A stretch of DNA of 64,000 nucleotides from Purpureocillium takamizusanense. Taxonomy: Eukaryota; Ascomycota; Sordariomycetes; Hypocreales; Ophiocordycipitaceae. The stretch lies in the NCBI RefSeq assembly GCF_022605165.1, contig NC_063077.1, forward strand, positions 682,001-746,000. The letters run 5' to 3'. Positions 1 to 8,510 of this stretch are shown here, piece after piece. Under the pieces are notes generated by a model. It did not search any database and was not told the origin of the DNA. It saw only the letters and a program-made list of their open reading frames with translations. The position numbers were made by a program, and so were the translations under genes. Position 1 is the first letter of the stretch. Every line of letters begins with the position of its first letter.

Positions 1-422
1 TTTACGTCACCAGTCCATACCCTCTCCCCCGCCATTTAGAGGAAGTCCTGCTCACATAAGGGCTGTGAGTGGGCTCCAAAGTTTATTGTTCAGGGTTTGG
101 ACTTACTTTACCGTCGTGGGGGAATGTAGCTGCTAGAATACCTGCAGTTTGCGCTGCCACAGTCCGATGCCTTGTATCTATACGAGGAGCCATCTGTCCT
201 ATACGCAGTGCGAAACTCACACGAGTCCACAGGGGTCTGGATCTCCTCGAATTGCATGTTCGACTTAATTTTGGGAATGGTGTGGTACAGTATGAGTATG
301 GGAACTGAGGTTTGCAAACGAAGTGCAAAGGGTTCTAGTCGAATGAATATGCACAGTGGAACATTATATATCTTCACTACTCGACAGCTCTTAAACTCCC
401 TACCCTCGGTTCTATCTATGGT

Positions 423-590
423 ATTGCGTCGGTGCCGTGTATTGGTGCTATTGCGTCGGTGCTATTGCGTTAGTGCTATTGCGTCGGTGCTATTGCGTTG
501 GTGCTATCGCGTGGGTTGCGTCGGTGCTCTTGCGTCGGTGCCATGCGACAGTGCCGTATATCGGTACTATTGCGTTAGCGCTATTGCTTA
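423..590. repeat. Degenerate 15-bp tandem repeat
   Basis: About ten imperfect copies of a unit close to TTGCGTCGGTGCTAT run head to tail. Copies differ by single substitutions (for example GCGTTAGTGC or GCGTTGGTGC). The unit length is a multiple of three, so two frames stay open across it by chance, and I do not read these as genes. It borders the AT-rich block to its right. It is a minisatellite with no known function. Confidence 0.8.
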
Positions 591-599
591 TAGGCTTGT

Positions 600-1092
600 G
601 CACTTATACCCGCCGTATTGCGAGGTTTAATATACTATAAGGAGAGTAATTTAGGTTATATAGCCTAGAGCCCCTATATATAGGGAGTCCCGGTCCTAAT
701 AGTGCCTACCTTATATAATTAGCTATTAAAGCCCGCTCCTTATATATAATAAGGCTACGCTTAGGGCTAGCGCCTTAAGCTCCTATTAGACTTAATCTCT
801 TATAAGTAGATCTAGATATATATAGTATATAGTATATAGTATTATAGATTTATAATATTATATTAGGGCTAGTATTTATATATTAAGAGTATCGTAGCTA
901 AAAGTTATATAATAATAATAGTTAACTTAATTATTAATTTTAGAAACTAAAATAAAAACTTAAGGAGAGCTATATATAAAGTAACTCGACTAGTTACTTA
1001 TAAAAGTAGTAGTTCTTTACCTATTTCGAATTTTACCTAGTAGAGCTACTACGCTTTAGACATACTTATATTTATCTATGATATAGTTATAA
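600..1092. repeat. AT-rich, TpA-rich block (probable RIP-mutated repeat)
   Basis: Base composition shifts abruptly from GC-rich to strongly AT-rich, with dense TATA, TTATA and TAATA words and many stop codons in all frames. Excess TpA is the usual mark of repeat-induced point mutation, which turns CpA into TpA in duplicated DNA. No protein remains readable. It ends where an LTR-like terminus begins. The RIP call is inferred from composition by eye and was not computed. Confidence 0.6.
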
Positions 1093-1512
1093 ATGTCACG
1101 ACCCGAACACTTTTCTGCTCAATTAGCGCGCGGCAAGAATGGCATACCCCTGAGCCTATCGGAAGCCTTAGAATTCGGTGCCGCGGAATGCCCCGCCAAT
1201 TGAGCGATAATACACGCACGCAATTACTCGAAAGAGGTTACCGGGCGCTCAAGAGTAGCACGCCCGTCCAGCGGCGACGACCAGGTTGGACCCTCAAGGT
1301 GCCCCTTCGCCGGCCGAGTCTGCGGGCCGTACGCACGCGCCCGGGTCCTCGAGGGGGGGTGGGGAGACTCGCAGAGTCAAGCCGATCGGCTGGCTAAACG
1401 CTCGGCGAGATTCACAACGACCACCGACGATCGACCCAAGGCGGCACTAAGGACAAGCTCATCGGCGCCCCGAAGGACGGAGAGGTGTTATTTTTAGACA
1501 AGCGTCGTGCCG
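1093..1512. mobile_element. Possible solo LTR or LTR fragment
   Basis: The segment opens with TGTCACGACCCGAAC, like the start of many Ty3/gypsy-type LTRs, exactly where composition returns from AT-rich to GC-rich. Near 1502-1511 there is a GTCGTGCC stretch that could be a decayed inverted end (expected GTCGTGACA). No gag, pol or primer-binding site is visible beside it. The right end is uncertain, so this is a tentative relic. Confidence 0.35.
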
Positions 1513-1599
1513 GTTGCTTGGCTTGAGGGGCTCTGTCTCTTGCTCCCGGGTCTGAGATTTCCAAGCTTGGCTCTTACTTATTTCAACGTCTAGGGCCCT

Positions 1600-2472
1600 A
1601 TGGTTCGCTGGCATTTAGATCTAGAGCACCCCACTGTCGATATAGCGTCTCCTCACGGCTCAGCGCTTTATATGATGGCTTTTTGGCAAAACAACTCCAA
1701 CGTTCGGCTTCTCGCATGTCTCCTCGACGATGAAGACGCGGACGACAGCGATTACCGCTTCGTCGTCGACGGACAACATGTGAAGTATATAACCACGTCT
1801 CCAGGCACGTTTCGCGGGGCTGAAGACGACCGCAACTTCGAGCCCATTTTACTCGGCGAACTTCTTCCCCCATTTCCAACTGGAGATTGGAATAGCGGCC
1901 ACGTTGCCAGGCACCCCGAGACAGGCAAGGTTTTCTTCTCAAGGACCCAGACAGTACAGTTTGCCAGCGTTCAGAACCTTTGGCACCCCGTGAGGCTCAA
2001 TGAGCTGGACTTTACGCGGCAAGATCGAGTAAAACAACGAGTCCACGTCTCAACACATCCAGAAGTCAACGCCGGCAAACCTGTGATTGTCAAGCTCGCG
2101 GTTTGGCCTTGGGAAATACAGTCTCTTGAGGCGGAAACCACCACCTACCAATGGATCAGGGAGAGCGGCATCGGCCCCGAATTTCTGGGCCATCTCACCG
2201 AGGGTAAAGACGGGCGTGTGGTTGGCTTCATCGCTAAGCGGATAGAAGGCGCAAGGTCCGCAGAGCCAGGTGACATTGACGGCTGCAAAAACGCTTTGAG
2301 AAGGTTGCACGAGCTCGGTATTAAGCTTGGTGATACCAACAGACATAACTTTCTCGTGCAAGAGGGGGGGGACGTGATATTGATAGATTTTGAGACGGCG
2401 AAGCGAGACTGTTCGGAGCTGGAGCTTAATGACGAGATGAACGCTCTCGAGAACAGCTTGAGAGCAGCTTGA
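1600..2472 (+). CDS. Fungal protein kinase-like protein (often mislabelled alpha-galactosidase A)
   Basis: Single-exon 290-residue protein. It has the order of a small eukaryotic-like kinase fold: VIVKLA with the candidate ATP lysine at 165, LEAET with the helix-C glutamate near 178, HELGIKLGDTNRHNFL around 237-252 replacing the usual catalytic HGDxHxxN loop, and LIDFETA around 261-267 replacing DFG. The N-terminal half matches what I recall of a family annotated as alpha-galactosidase A in Aspergillus and relatives, with no glycosidase motif. A later start at the double Met near residue 25 is possible. The C-terminus is short for the family. Substrate is unknown, and a small molecule or protein are both possible. 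It lies just beyond the LTR-like relic. Confidence 0.75.
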   Translation: MVRWHLDLEHPTVDIASPHGSALYMMAFWQNNSNVRLLACLLDDEDADDSDYRFVVDGQHVKYITTSPGTFRGAEDDRNFEPILLGELLPPFPTGDWNSGHVARHPETGKVFFSRTQTVQFASVQNLWHPVRLNELDFTRQDRVKQRVHVSTHPEVNAGKPVIVKLAVWPWEIQSLEAETTTYQWIRESGIGPEFLGHLTEGKDGRVVGFIAKRIEGARSAEPGDIDGCKNALRRLHELGIKLGDTNRHNFLVQEGGDVILIDFETAKRDCSELELNDEMNALENSLRAA

Positions 2473-2823
2473 GGACAGGAGTTGCTGGTACTGGGTAGAT
2501 TTGTTCATGAGAGGCGTTTGTATTAGGATAGACGTGCAATGAGGGGTTGAGGAGCGCGACCAACTTCCAATGTTCCTTGGACCAAAGTGTCAGTTGTGCC
2601 TACACACCTTGTCATCAGCGTTGTGAACTGGCAAGGCGAGTGCCGTCCCGGAATGAGGTTGTAGGTTGGTGGAGGATTGTTGATCAGTTGCGGGCCATGA
2701 GTGCGTCGGCTACCGCGTCCAAGTTGACTCATAGTCGGCCATGCACGGGTTCCATCCGGCCTGCCTCCAATTTTCCTATCTGCGTCTTCTGGGCTGTAGA
2801 CATGTGCTGAGAAGCTTGTGCTG
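2473..2823. other. Intergenic, convergent tails
   Basis: Spacer between the 3' end of the kinase-like gene and the 3' end of the chromodomain ORF on the other strand. Only short shadow ORFs are present and I see no motif. Confidence 0.5.
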
Positions 2824-3198
2824 TTATGAAGTCTTAAATTGATCGATGCCGTTGGTGCTCATCAAGCTCTCAGCCGCCCACGAATCCTCTGCAGGAGGCC
2901 GGCCATTCCAACGAAGTAGATACAGACGCTTACCAGCTTTCATTCGCGAATCTAGCACGTAGACGCCCTCATCAAAGCCCCGATACGTAGCCTCGACTTC
3001 ATGAAGCATGCGTTTCTCAATGATGTTTTTCTTTGGCTCCCATCCATAACTCCCATTGGGAACGGGGGAGGAAGTAAAAGCCCATCTTCTAACGCGCAAG
3101 CATTTTGTCCAACTTGAATCTGTCGTTGCCTTCTGCACCATCAGGAATACCTCCCGGCCCTGCAGGCTTGTGGCGCTTGCGTACGGGGCTGGATTCAT
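2824..3198 (-). CDS. Chromodomain protein relic, probably incomplete at its N-terminus
   Basis: A 124-codon reading frame carries a recognisable chromodomain in its C-terminal half: EGVYVLDSRMKAGKRLYLLR with WNGRPPAEDSW and a final IDQFK, the YLVRWxGxPxxxxSW pattern. Before it, YGWEPKKNIIEKRML and EVEATYRGF look like the tail of another chromodomain (WEPxxNI then EATYxG), so the ancestral protein probably had two in tandem. The front part of the first domain is missing or interrupted, perhaps by an unrecognised intron. No integrase lies upstream, so it is not clearly part of a retroelement. It could be a small chromatin reader or a pseudogene. Confidence 0.5.
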   Translation of the reverse strand: MNPAPYASATSLQGREVFLMVQKATTDSSWTKCLRVRRWAFTSSPVPNGSYGWEPKKNIIEKRMLHEVEATYRGFDEGVYVLDSRMKAGKRLYLLRWNGRPPAEDSWAAESLMSTNGIDQFKTS

Positions 3199-4236
3199 GG
3201 TCGCTGCCGTCTGTCTCTGCTTCGTCTCTTGCCGTCTCCTTCAATGAGGTACGTTCCACTCACCGCTTCCGTTATGTGCGTGGACCCATTGACAAGTTCC
3301 CTTCCCGAGCAGTCGTCTGTTCGGCCTGGGATGCGCAGCTGCCATTAGCGACATGGTGAACATCCTTGGGCCGACTCGAGCCAACTGTTTCAGTGGGAGA
3401 AGGCAATGTGATGGTATCAACGGTCGCGCTGCTCAGTCCCTGCCGGGGAAACACTGCGCTCCGCCCGCATCTGGGCTCTCTCGGCCAGCACACGGATGAC
3501 GCAGTCCCTCCATAGCATCCGGCGCATCGGCAAGTTGCTCAGATTCAATCTGGCCCAAGTCACCTGTATCATGGAGGCTGGCATCATATTGATTGGGCAT
3601 CCTGTTGTGGATAGGTTAGTCAGCCTCACAGTTGGCCGGCTCTTTCACTGGTCTCTCTCTCGCTCGGCCACCTATATAGCTCTTCTTCTTCCTCCCTTCA
3701 TAGCCCATCAAGCTCTCTCTTCATCATCAGCTGTGCGCCTGTGCCCCTCTTCTCATATCCCAACGTCACAGCTACAGGTCGATCCATGCTGGTCTCGGAA
3801 GGTCACTTCGCGGTTGGCTTGGGAGCCGGCAGCGACGGCGACGTCAAAGCTGGGGTCGCAAACAGCATTATTATCCCGATGCTGCCTGGGACCACCTGTC
3901 GCATACAGTGCAGCCGTAGGCGGTGTTTCCACATCGGCGGAGGAGGGCCGCGTAGCAGAACAGCCAAGAACGTAGCTGACAAGGGGCGTGTCAGGTCTTC
4001 GTTGAATGGCCACGGATGTGAACAAACAATTGCCAGTCCAGACCAGCCGCAGGGGCGGTGCGCTAACATACCGCCCGGAAGCGTGCAAATGTTACCCGAT
4101 GGTCACCCGTGCCCACCTCCTGCGAGGATTCAAACCCAACAGGTAGCATCTCCATTTGGCCCCGTTACTCGTGCAACCTCGCCGTCGCCTTTTCGACGGT
4201 GCATAGAAACTGAAGCGTATCCGTCGGCCGGCAGCA
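3199..4236. other. Intergenic with TATA/CT-rich promoter-like segment
   Basis: No supportable gene. Around 3670-3760 there is CTATATAG followed by a long pyrimidine-rich run (CTTCTTCTTCCTCCC), the usual look of a fungal core promoter and leader. No clear protein follows it. The 3741-4247 frame opens with GTG and has no recognisable domain. Confidence 0.4.
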
Positions 4237-6237
4237 ATGGCCCTTGAAGAAGACAATGTACAATATATCTGTGTCGATAAACCTCGATGCGGATTGTGTC
4301 AATTCCGATTTGAAGACAACGAGTTGGTGGTAGCAGGCACGTTCCTCCCCCAAAACTTAAAGAAGCGGCGTTTGACCTTGCCTTACCGGCTCTAGTCTAC
4401 GACGATAATCGTATGTCCGGTGCGTTTGGCTTCCGACGAACTGATACGCGCCAGGATGAGTCGGTCAACATTGCATTGCACATGTGTTGCCAGAGTCGCT
4501 GCTACAGGAGCAAACGCCGCGTACCCTGCCTTCACAGAGAATGTTATTCCTTTCAAATGATTCCGATATCATCGAATTACCTCGCGGCCACCAACTATGA
4601 CTTCAATCCATCTATTCAACTCGAATTGCAAAGACAAAGGCGCATCGAATGGGCAGTGGCGAAGAGGCTCAAGGGTACGTTCTTAGCTCAAATGCCGCAG
4701 GAGCTTTGCCGCATTGTTGCTAGGTATATCATTCGTGAACTGGCCGCCGTCGCTCTCCAAGAACGTGCAAAGGATACACAGCCATCTGTCTCCACAATAA
4801 ACCTGACGCGGGACGTCTACGCTACATATACCGACATCGAGGGCATTACGTATATCCAGTCGCTACGCAACTCACCACAAGACGATTGTAGTAGCCGGCG
4901 TATATACGATGCCCAGCAAGCACGCGTACCTCAGACCATTCATGTCGAATATGACCATCTGGGCATTAGAGGAATCTACTTTGACGCACACAACAGTGAG
5001 CCACGATCTTTCAGCGCCCGCTGCGGTGTATGGTGGACGGAGACGGCGCGAGAGAGCGGCCTTTCGCGGATCACGACGAAGTCTGACGTGAGATGCACTT
5101 GACCCTTCGTTCTTCACTGACCACATCTAATGCCGCCGCTGTCTGAAGGGTGTGAAACTCAGACGGCTGGTGGACGCGACAGATTCTGTGACTGTGCCCT
5201 TCCCCCGAGTACTTGGACAAGGTTGGCCTGCGCCCCGACTAGTGTGCCAGTTACTTGATCTGGACACTTGCGACACCGCCAAAAACTCACCGACAAGCCT
5301 GCGGATGAGCTCTTTTGAGTTCAACACACCAGAGACGAGCGGGTATTGCGTCGCAATCTTTGGATTCAACATATCAAAAATTTATGCGCATCAATGGAAT
5401 ACCAACGCATCCTTCTACAGCGACTTGGTCAGCGATTCGAGCTCCACGTTGTGGATGTACATGCCTGTCGACGAAGAGGAACATTTGACACACATTTGGG
5501 CCGTCAGACATTCCGAATCCGGTCTCGTGGGGCTAATAGTAAGGCAGGAGGGAATGTTCAACGGTGGTATACGCTACTGACATGACGCCTTGCAGTTTCA
5601 CACAAACCAGGACAGAAAAGCACTGTTCGGGTGTTATATGGTTCACCCTAAGTTCCAACTCCAGTTCCATCTCATCTACTCCACAACAAGACGTCCTTCC
5701 CGGGTGTACTTCAATGAGTGGGACCCATTTGAAGACGAAAAGCGTCTCAAATACATCGGGATCGAGAGCGACGCCACGGGAACAAACAAGGCTATCAAAC
5801 AACGCTTGGAAACATCTACAAGCATGTGCCCTCTGCCCCTTACATCCACACCGCCACCTTACACGCAGTACAACGAGCCGTGGTACTACACTTACTGCAT
5901 GTTGGAAAATGTTGTGGAAATTGCATGCTGCGTCGATAGGACCATTTCACACAGACCTATCATTGGCATGCTGATGTACTACGGCGATGGCCATCGTGCC
6001 TGCATAGGGCAATATCGGCTGGACTGGGTTGTCGACAGGTTTTCTGTTGATCCTGCGATGTTGCTGCGTATTGGCTTGGCGAAGACCCGGAGAAATCTTC
6101 CCTATGTCGTGAGAATTTGCTTGAGGAAACCGGCCGCTACGGTATCCGGCCCTATCTCCTGGATGGACGTTCCTTGGCAGGGCAAGCTTGAGTGGTGGTT
6201 TTCACAACGTCAGTGTCGGCTATACCATTGTGACTGA
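4237..6237 (+). CDS. Fungal orphan protein with Zn-binding Cys/His N-terminus and F-box-like helix
   Basis: Multi-exon gene of unknown function. Well-supported parts are the reading frame around 4413-5087, then 5149-5538 and 5596-6237, joined by introns 5088-5148 (GTGAGA...AAG) and 5539-5595 (GTAAGG...CAG), all in phase. The N-terminus has CGLCQF then CLHRECYSF, a CxxC...HxxC set that could bind zinc. It is followed by MPQELCRIVARYI, which resembles the start of an F-box. The last exon holds IGMLMYYGDGHRACIGQYRL and LEWWFS, conserved in a fungus-only family I recall without a name. The 5' junction is a problem. The CGLCQF frame (4237-4395) and the 4413 frame differ by one base. Intron 4330-4454 restores phase but drops sequence that looks coding, and otherwise there is a frameshift. 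Confidence 0.6.
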
Positions 6238-6290
6238 ATCTTATTGAATGGCTGAACTATGAGCTCCTGTGCAAAGTGTGCCTGACGTGA

Positions 6291-7319
6291 TCACTGTGTG
6301 ATTTTGATGCCAAGGCGTAGCGGACTTTCGTCGTTGAGAATAAAATCAACGAGCTTTTCAATGCCCTGAAGATCGCCCTCTATGGAGTCACCAACGTCGC
6401 GTTCGACCCACCCCCGGGTCGTACCACCCTCTAAGTCAATGACAATCGCATTATTATGAATGTCGATGAGAACGTTGTCCGGCTTCACGTCGCCCCAAAC
6501 GACACCCAGGCGATGCAATCGTGCCACGGCGTTGCTGATCTGTGAAACCCATTTCTTCCTCAATGCCAGCGGAGTGTCGGCGCTGATAGTCGATGCGAGA
6601 GTTCCGGCACCTTTCGTCTCTATCCATTCGTAGAGCAATCCTTTGGCCTGACCTCCCCGGCCTGCAACCACACCGAAGAGTCGGGCCGTGCTCAGTTGCT
6701 CTGTAGACAAGCCTGAGTTGTAGATGCGGGAGTACTTTTCGACTTCGTCAATGGCATCGTAAGGCGACCAGCATGGCTTGTAAAAGAGGGTCCAACCTCT
6801 GATGAACACTTGTCGAGGGATGATATCGTAAATGGAGTCATCGTCGCTATATGGTATCTCCACCTCTACTGGATCAACCACTGGGAACGCAGATTGGATA
6901 GAGCGCATGTCCCATTCTGCGGGGAGTAATGTATCGTCCCATACCCGTTCTGTGACTGCGACTGACATGGGCTCTTCTTTAATGACTCGGTATTGACATT
7001 CGAAAGAGCCGCGAATGGATAGGTCAGCGAGCGTCAATTTGCCACTCTGTAGTCTAGGTGGTGCCAGAACTTCGAACTCCGGCAAAAAAATGTCGGCAAC
7101 TTGTTTGGCATAGTCCCAGACGTCCGGAGAGTCGTCGTTGCCGGCCTCAATTTTGTCGAATATTTCGCGGAAGTGGCCGATCGCACGAGGCGAGTCCTTG
7201 AAGTAATCGGGAGACACGGTGATTGTGAAACGGAAACCGTTGACGTGAATGCTTATATCAAGATGTTCGTCTCCGGTGTCCCAGCCTTGAATTTCGTACG
7301 GGGTTGGCGAGTCCGACAT
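6291..7319 (-). CDS. Atypical protein kinase-like protein
   Basis: A 342-residue single-exon protein, taking the start at MSDSPTPYEIQ (7319). An upstream in-frame Met at 7427 would add 36 unlikely residues. The C-terminal third has the kinase hallmarks in altered form: VVWGDVKPDNVLID at about 273-286 in place of HRDLKxxN, and VIDLEGG at about 293-299 in place of DFG. GWVERDVGDSIEGDLQGIEK is typical of fungal small kinase-like proteins. FYKPCWSPYDAIDEVEKY may supply the ATP lysine and helix-C glutamate. The Asp of each metal/catalytic motif is kept, so activity is possible. The 3' end lies only 53 bp from the convergent Zn/F-box-like gene. Confidence 0.75.
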   Translation of the reverse strand: MSDSPTPYEIQGWDTGDEHLDISIHVNGFRFTITVSPDYFKDSPRAIGHFREIFDKIEAGNDDSPDVWDYAKQVADIFLPEFEVLAPPRLQSGKLTLADLSIRGSFECQYRVIKEEPMSVAVTERVWDDTLLPAEWDMRSIQSAFPVVDPVEVEIPYSDDDSIYDIIPRQVFIRGWTLFYKPCWSPYDAIDEVEKYSRIYNSGLSTEQLSTARLFGVVAGRGGQAKGLLYEWIETKGAGTLASTISADTPLALRKKWVSQISNAVARLHRLGVVWGDVKPDNVLIDIHNNAIVIDLEGGTTRGWVERDVGDSIEGDLQGIEKLVDFILNDESPLRLGIKITQ

Positions 7320-7798
7320 GTTGCTATAACTTGTCGTCACCCAAAGAGAGGAGGTGAAGAAGTGATTGGGGGGGAACATTTGAGGGTGATGAGCTCTTGG
7401 CTGGCACCGGGCCGGTGCGAGGCACACGTGACAGACACTGCATCACAACCCCCTTTGAGAAACGATACTGAGCAGCTATTGCCACAACAACCCTTTAATA
7501 GATATGATTGTGGCACTTGCAAATGATGAGACGTTTAATTGCCGGGTCGTACATGTACTGTCAAAATTTCGAGCTTAAACTACCAACTACGGTAGACGAA
7601 AAGAAGTCTCATCATCGTCCGTACCAAGCATCGTAGGCAGTGCCATATACAGTAGCGTGCCTCAGGAGCGCCGAAGACTTGAATCCACACAGTGACGGGA
7701 TACTGTACTTATAAAGGAGTGTGTTAGTTGTAAGCCATGGAACCGCCAAAGTCCACAGTGCCCGCATGAATCGGGTCTCACGACAGCACATCCAATGC
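7320..7798. other. Intergenic
   Basis: Upstream region of the minus-strand kinase-like gene and downstream of the DUF4360 gene. No motif or gene recognised. Confidence 0.4.
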
Positions 7799-8510
7799 TC
7801 AGTGCTTTGGACAAGGGCGCCAGTCTACGGCGAACTTGACGGTCAGCTTGCCGCTGATGTGATCCACCTATTGCCATGTTAGCAGTGCATCATCCATCGA
7901 ATTGCGGGTCGACTTGCCGCAATAAGCGCTGGCTGTTGGGTAGGCGTTATGTTGCACGCAGTGTTCATGTTCAAAATCGCCGTGCTACCCCTACATGGCG
8001 ACCAAGAGAAGATCCCCGGTCGAGATTGGAGATCGAACCGGCCACTGTAATGGCCCTTGAGCGCAATCTTATAGTCGACATGCTCTGCGCCATTGCCGGT
8101 GAAGGAGAATGTATTGGTGCATTGGCCATTCACTCCGACGGGGATCTCGGCGAAGCCAATCATATCAGTCTCGACAATGGTGAATCTGATACATATCAGC
8201 TGAGTGGACCCTAGCAAGGCAGCTCATGACGGGCATACTGGAATCCCGATTCGAACTCCATGTTGAGAGTCAACTTGCAGTTCCTTCGCCAGTCGATTGG
8301 CTGGGTGCCCGGGCCAGTCTGGACTTCATATTCCGAGAACGTGGCTTCGAAAAGTGACCCGGTGGCGTCGACTTGGACGTCGGCAGTGCCAGCAGGACAG
8401 CCACTTCCAAGAAGACTCACGCCTTTGATCTTGACAAACTTTGGAGTATCCCGGATCGCGAGACCCGCAACGATACTCAAGTGGAGAATAAGGGCTAGAA
8501 GGGATCTCAT
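7799..8510 (-). CDS. DUF4360 secreted protein, three exons, one GC-AG intron
   Basis: Predicted 202-residue secreted protein. Exons (minus strand order) are 8510-8239, 8185-7918 and 7867-7799. The total is 609 nt and every junction is in phase. It begins with a signal peptide (MRSLLALILHLSIVAGLA). The mature part has the DUF4360 pattern: GSGCPAGTADVQVD, then a Cys-bearing middle (NGQCTNTFSFTG, SWSPCRGSTAILNMNTAC), ending in AVDWRPCPKH. Intron 1 (8186-8238) is GTATGC...CAG. Intron 2 (7868-7917) starts with GCAAGT and has a CTAAC branch site. Without it the conserved end is lost to a stop. Family function is unknown; members are secreted, Cys-containing proteins common in fungi. Confidence 0.85.

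Noticed and set aside
172..640. Two overlapping frames across the 15-bp repeat
   Set aside because: Stay open because the repeat unit is divisible by three; no independent coding sign.
4115..4145. B-box-like GGGTTTGAATCC on the minus strand, possible tRNA
   Set aside because: No acceptor-stem pairing and no A box at the right distance.
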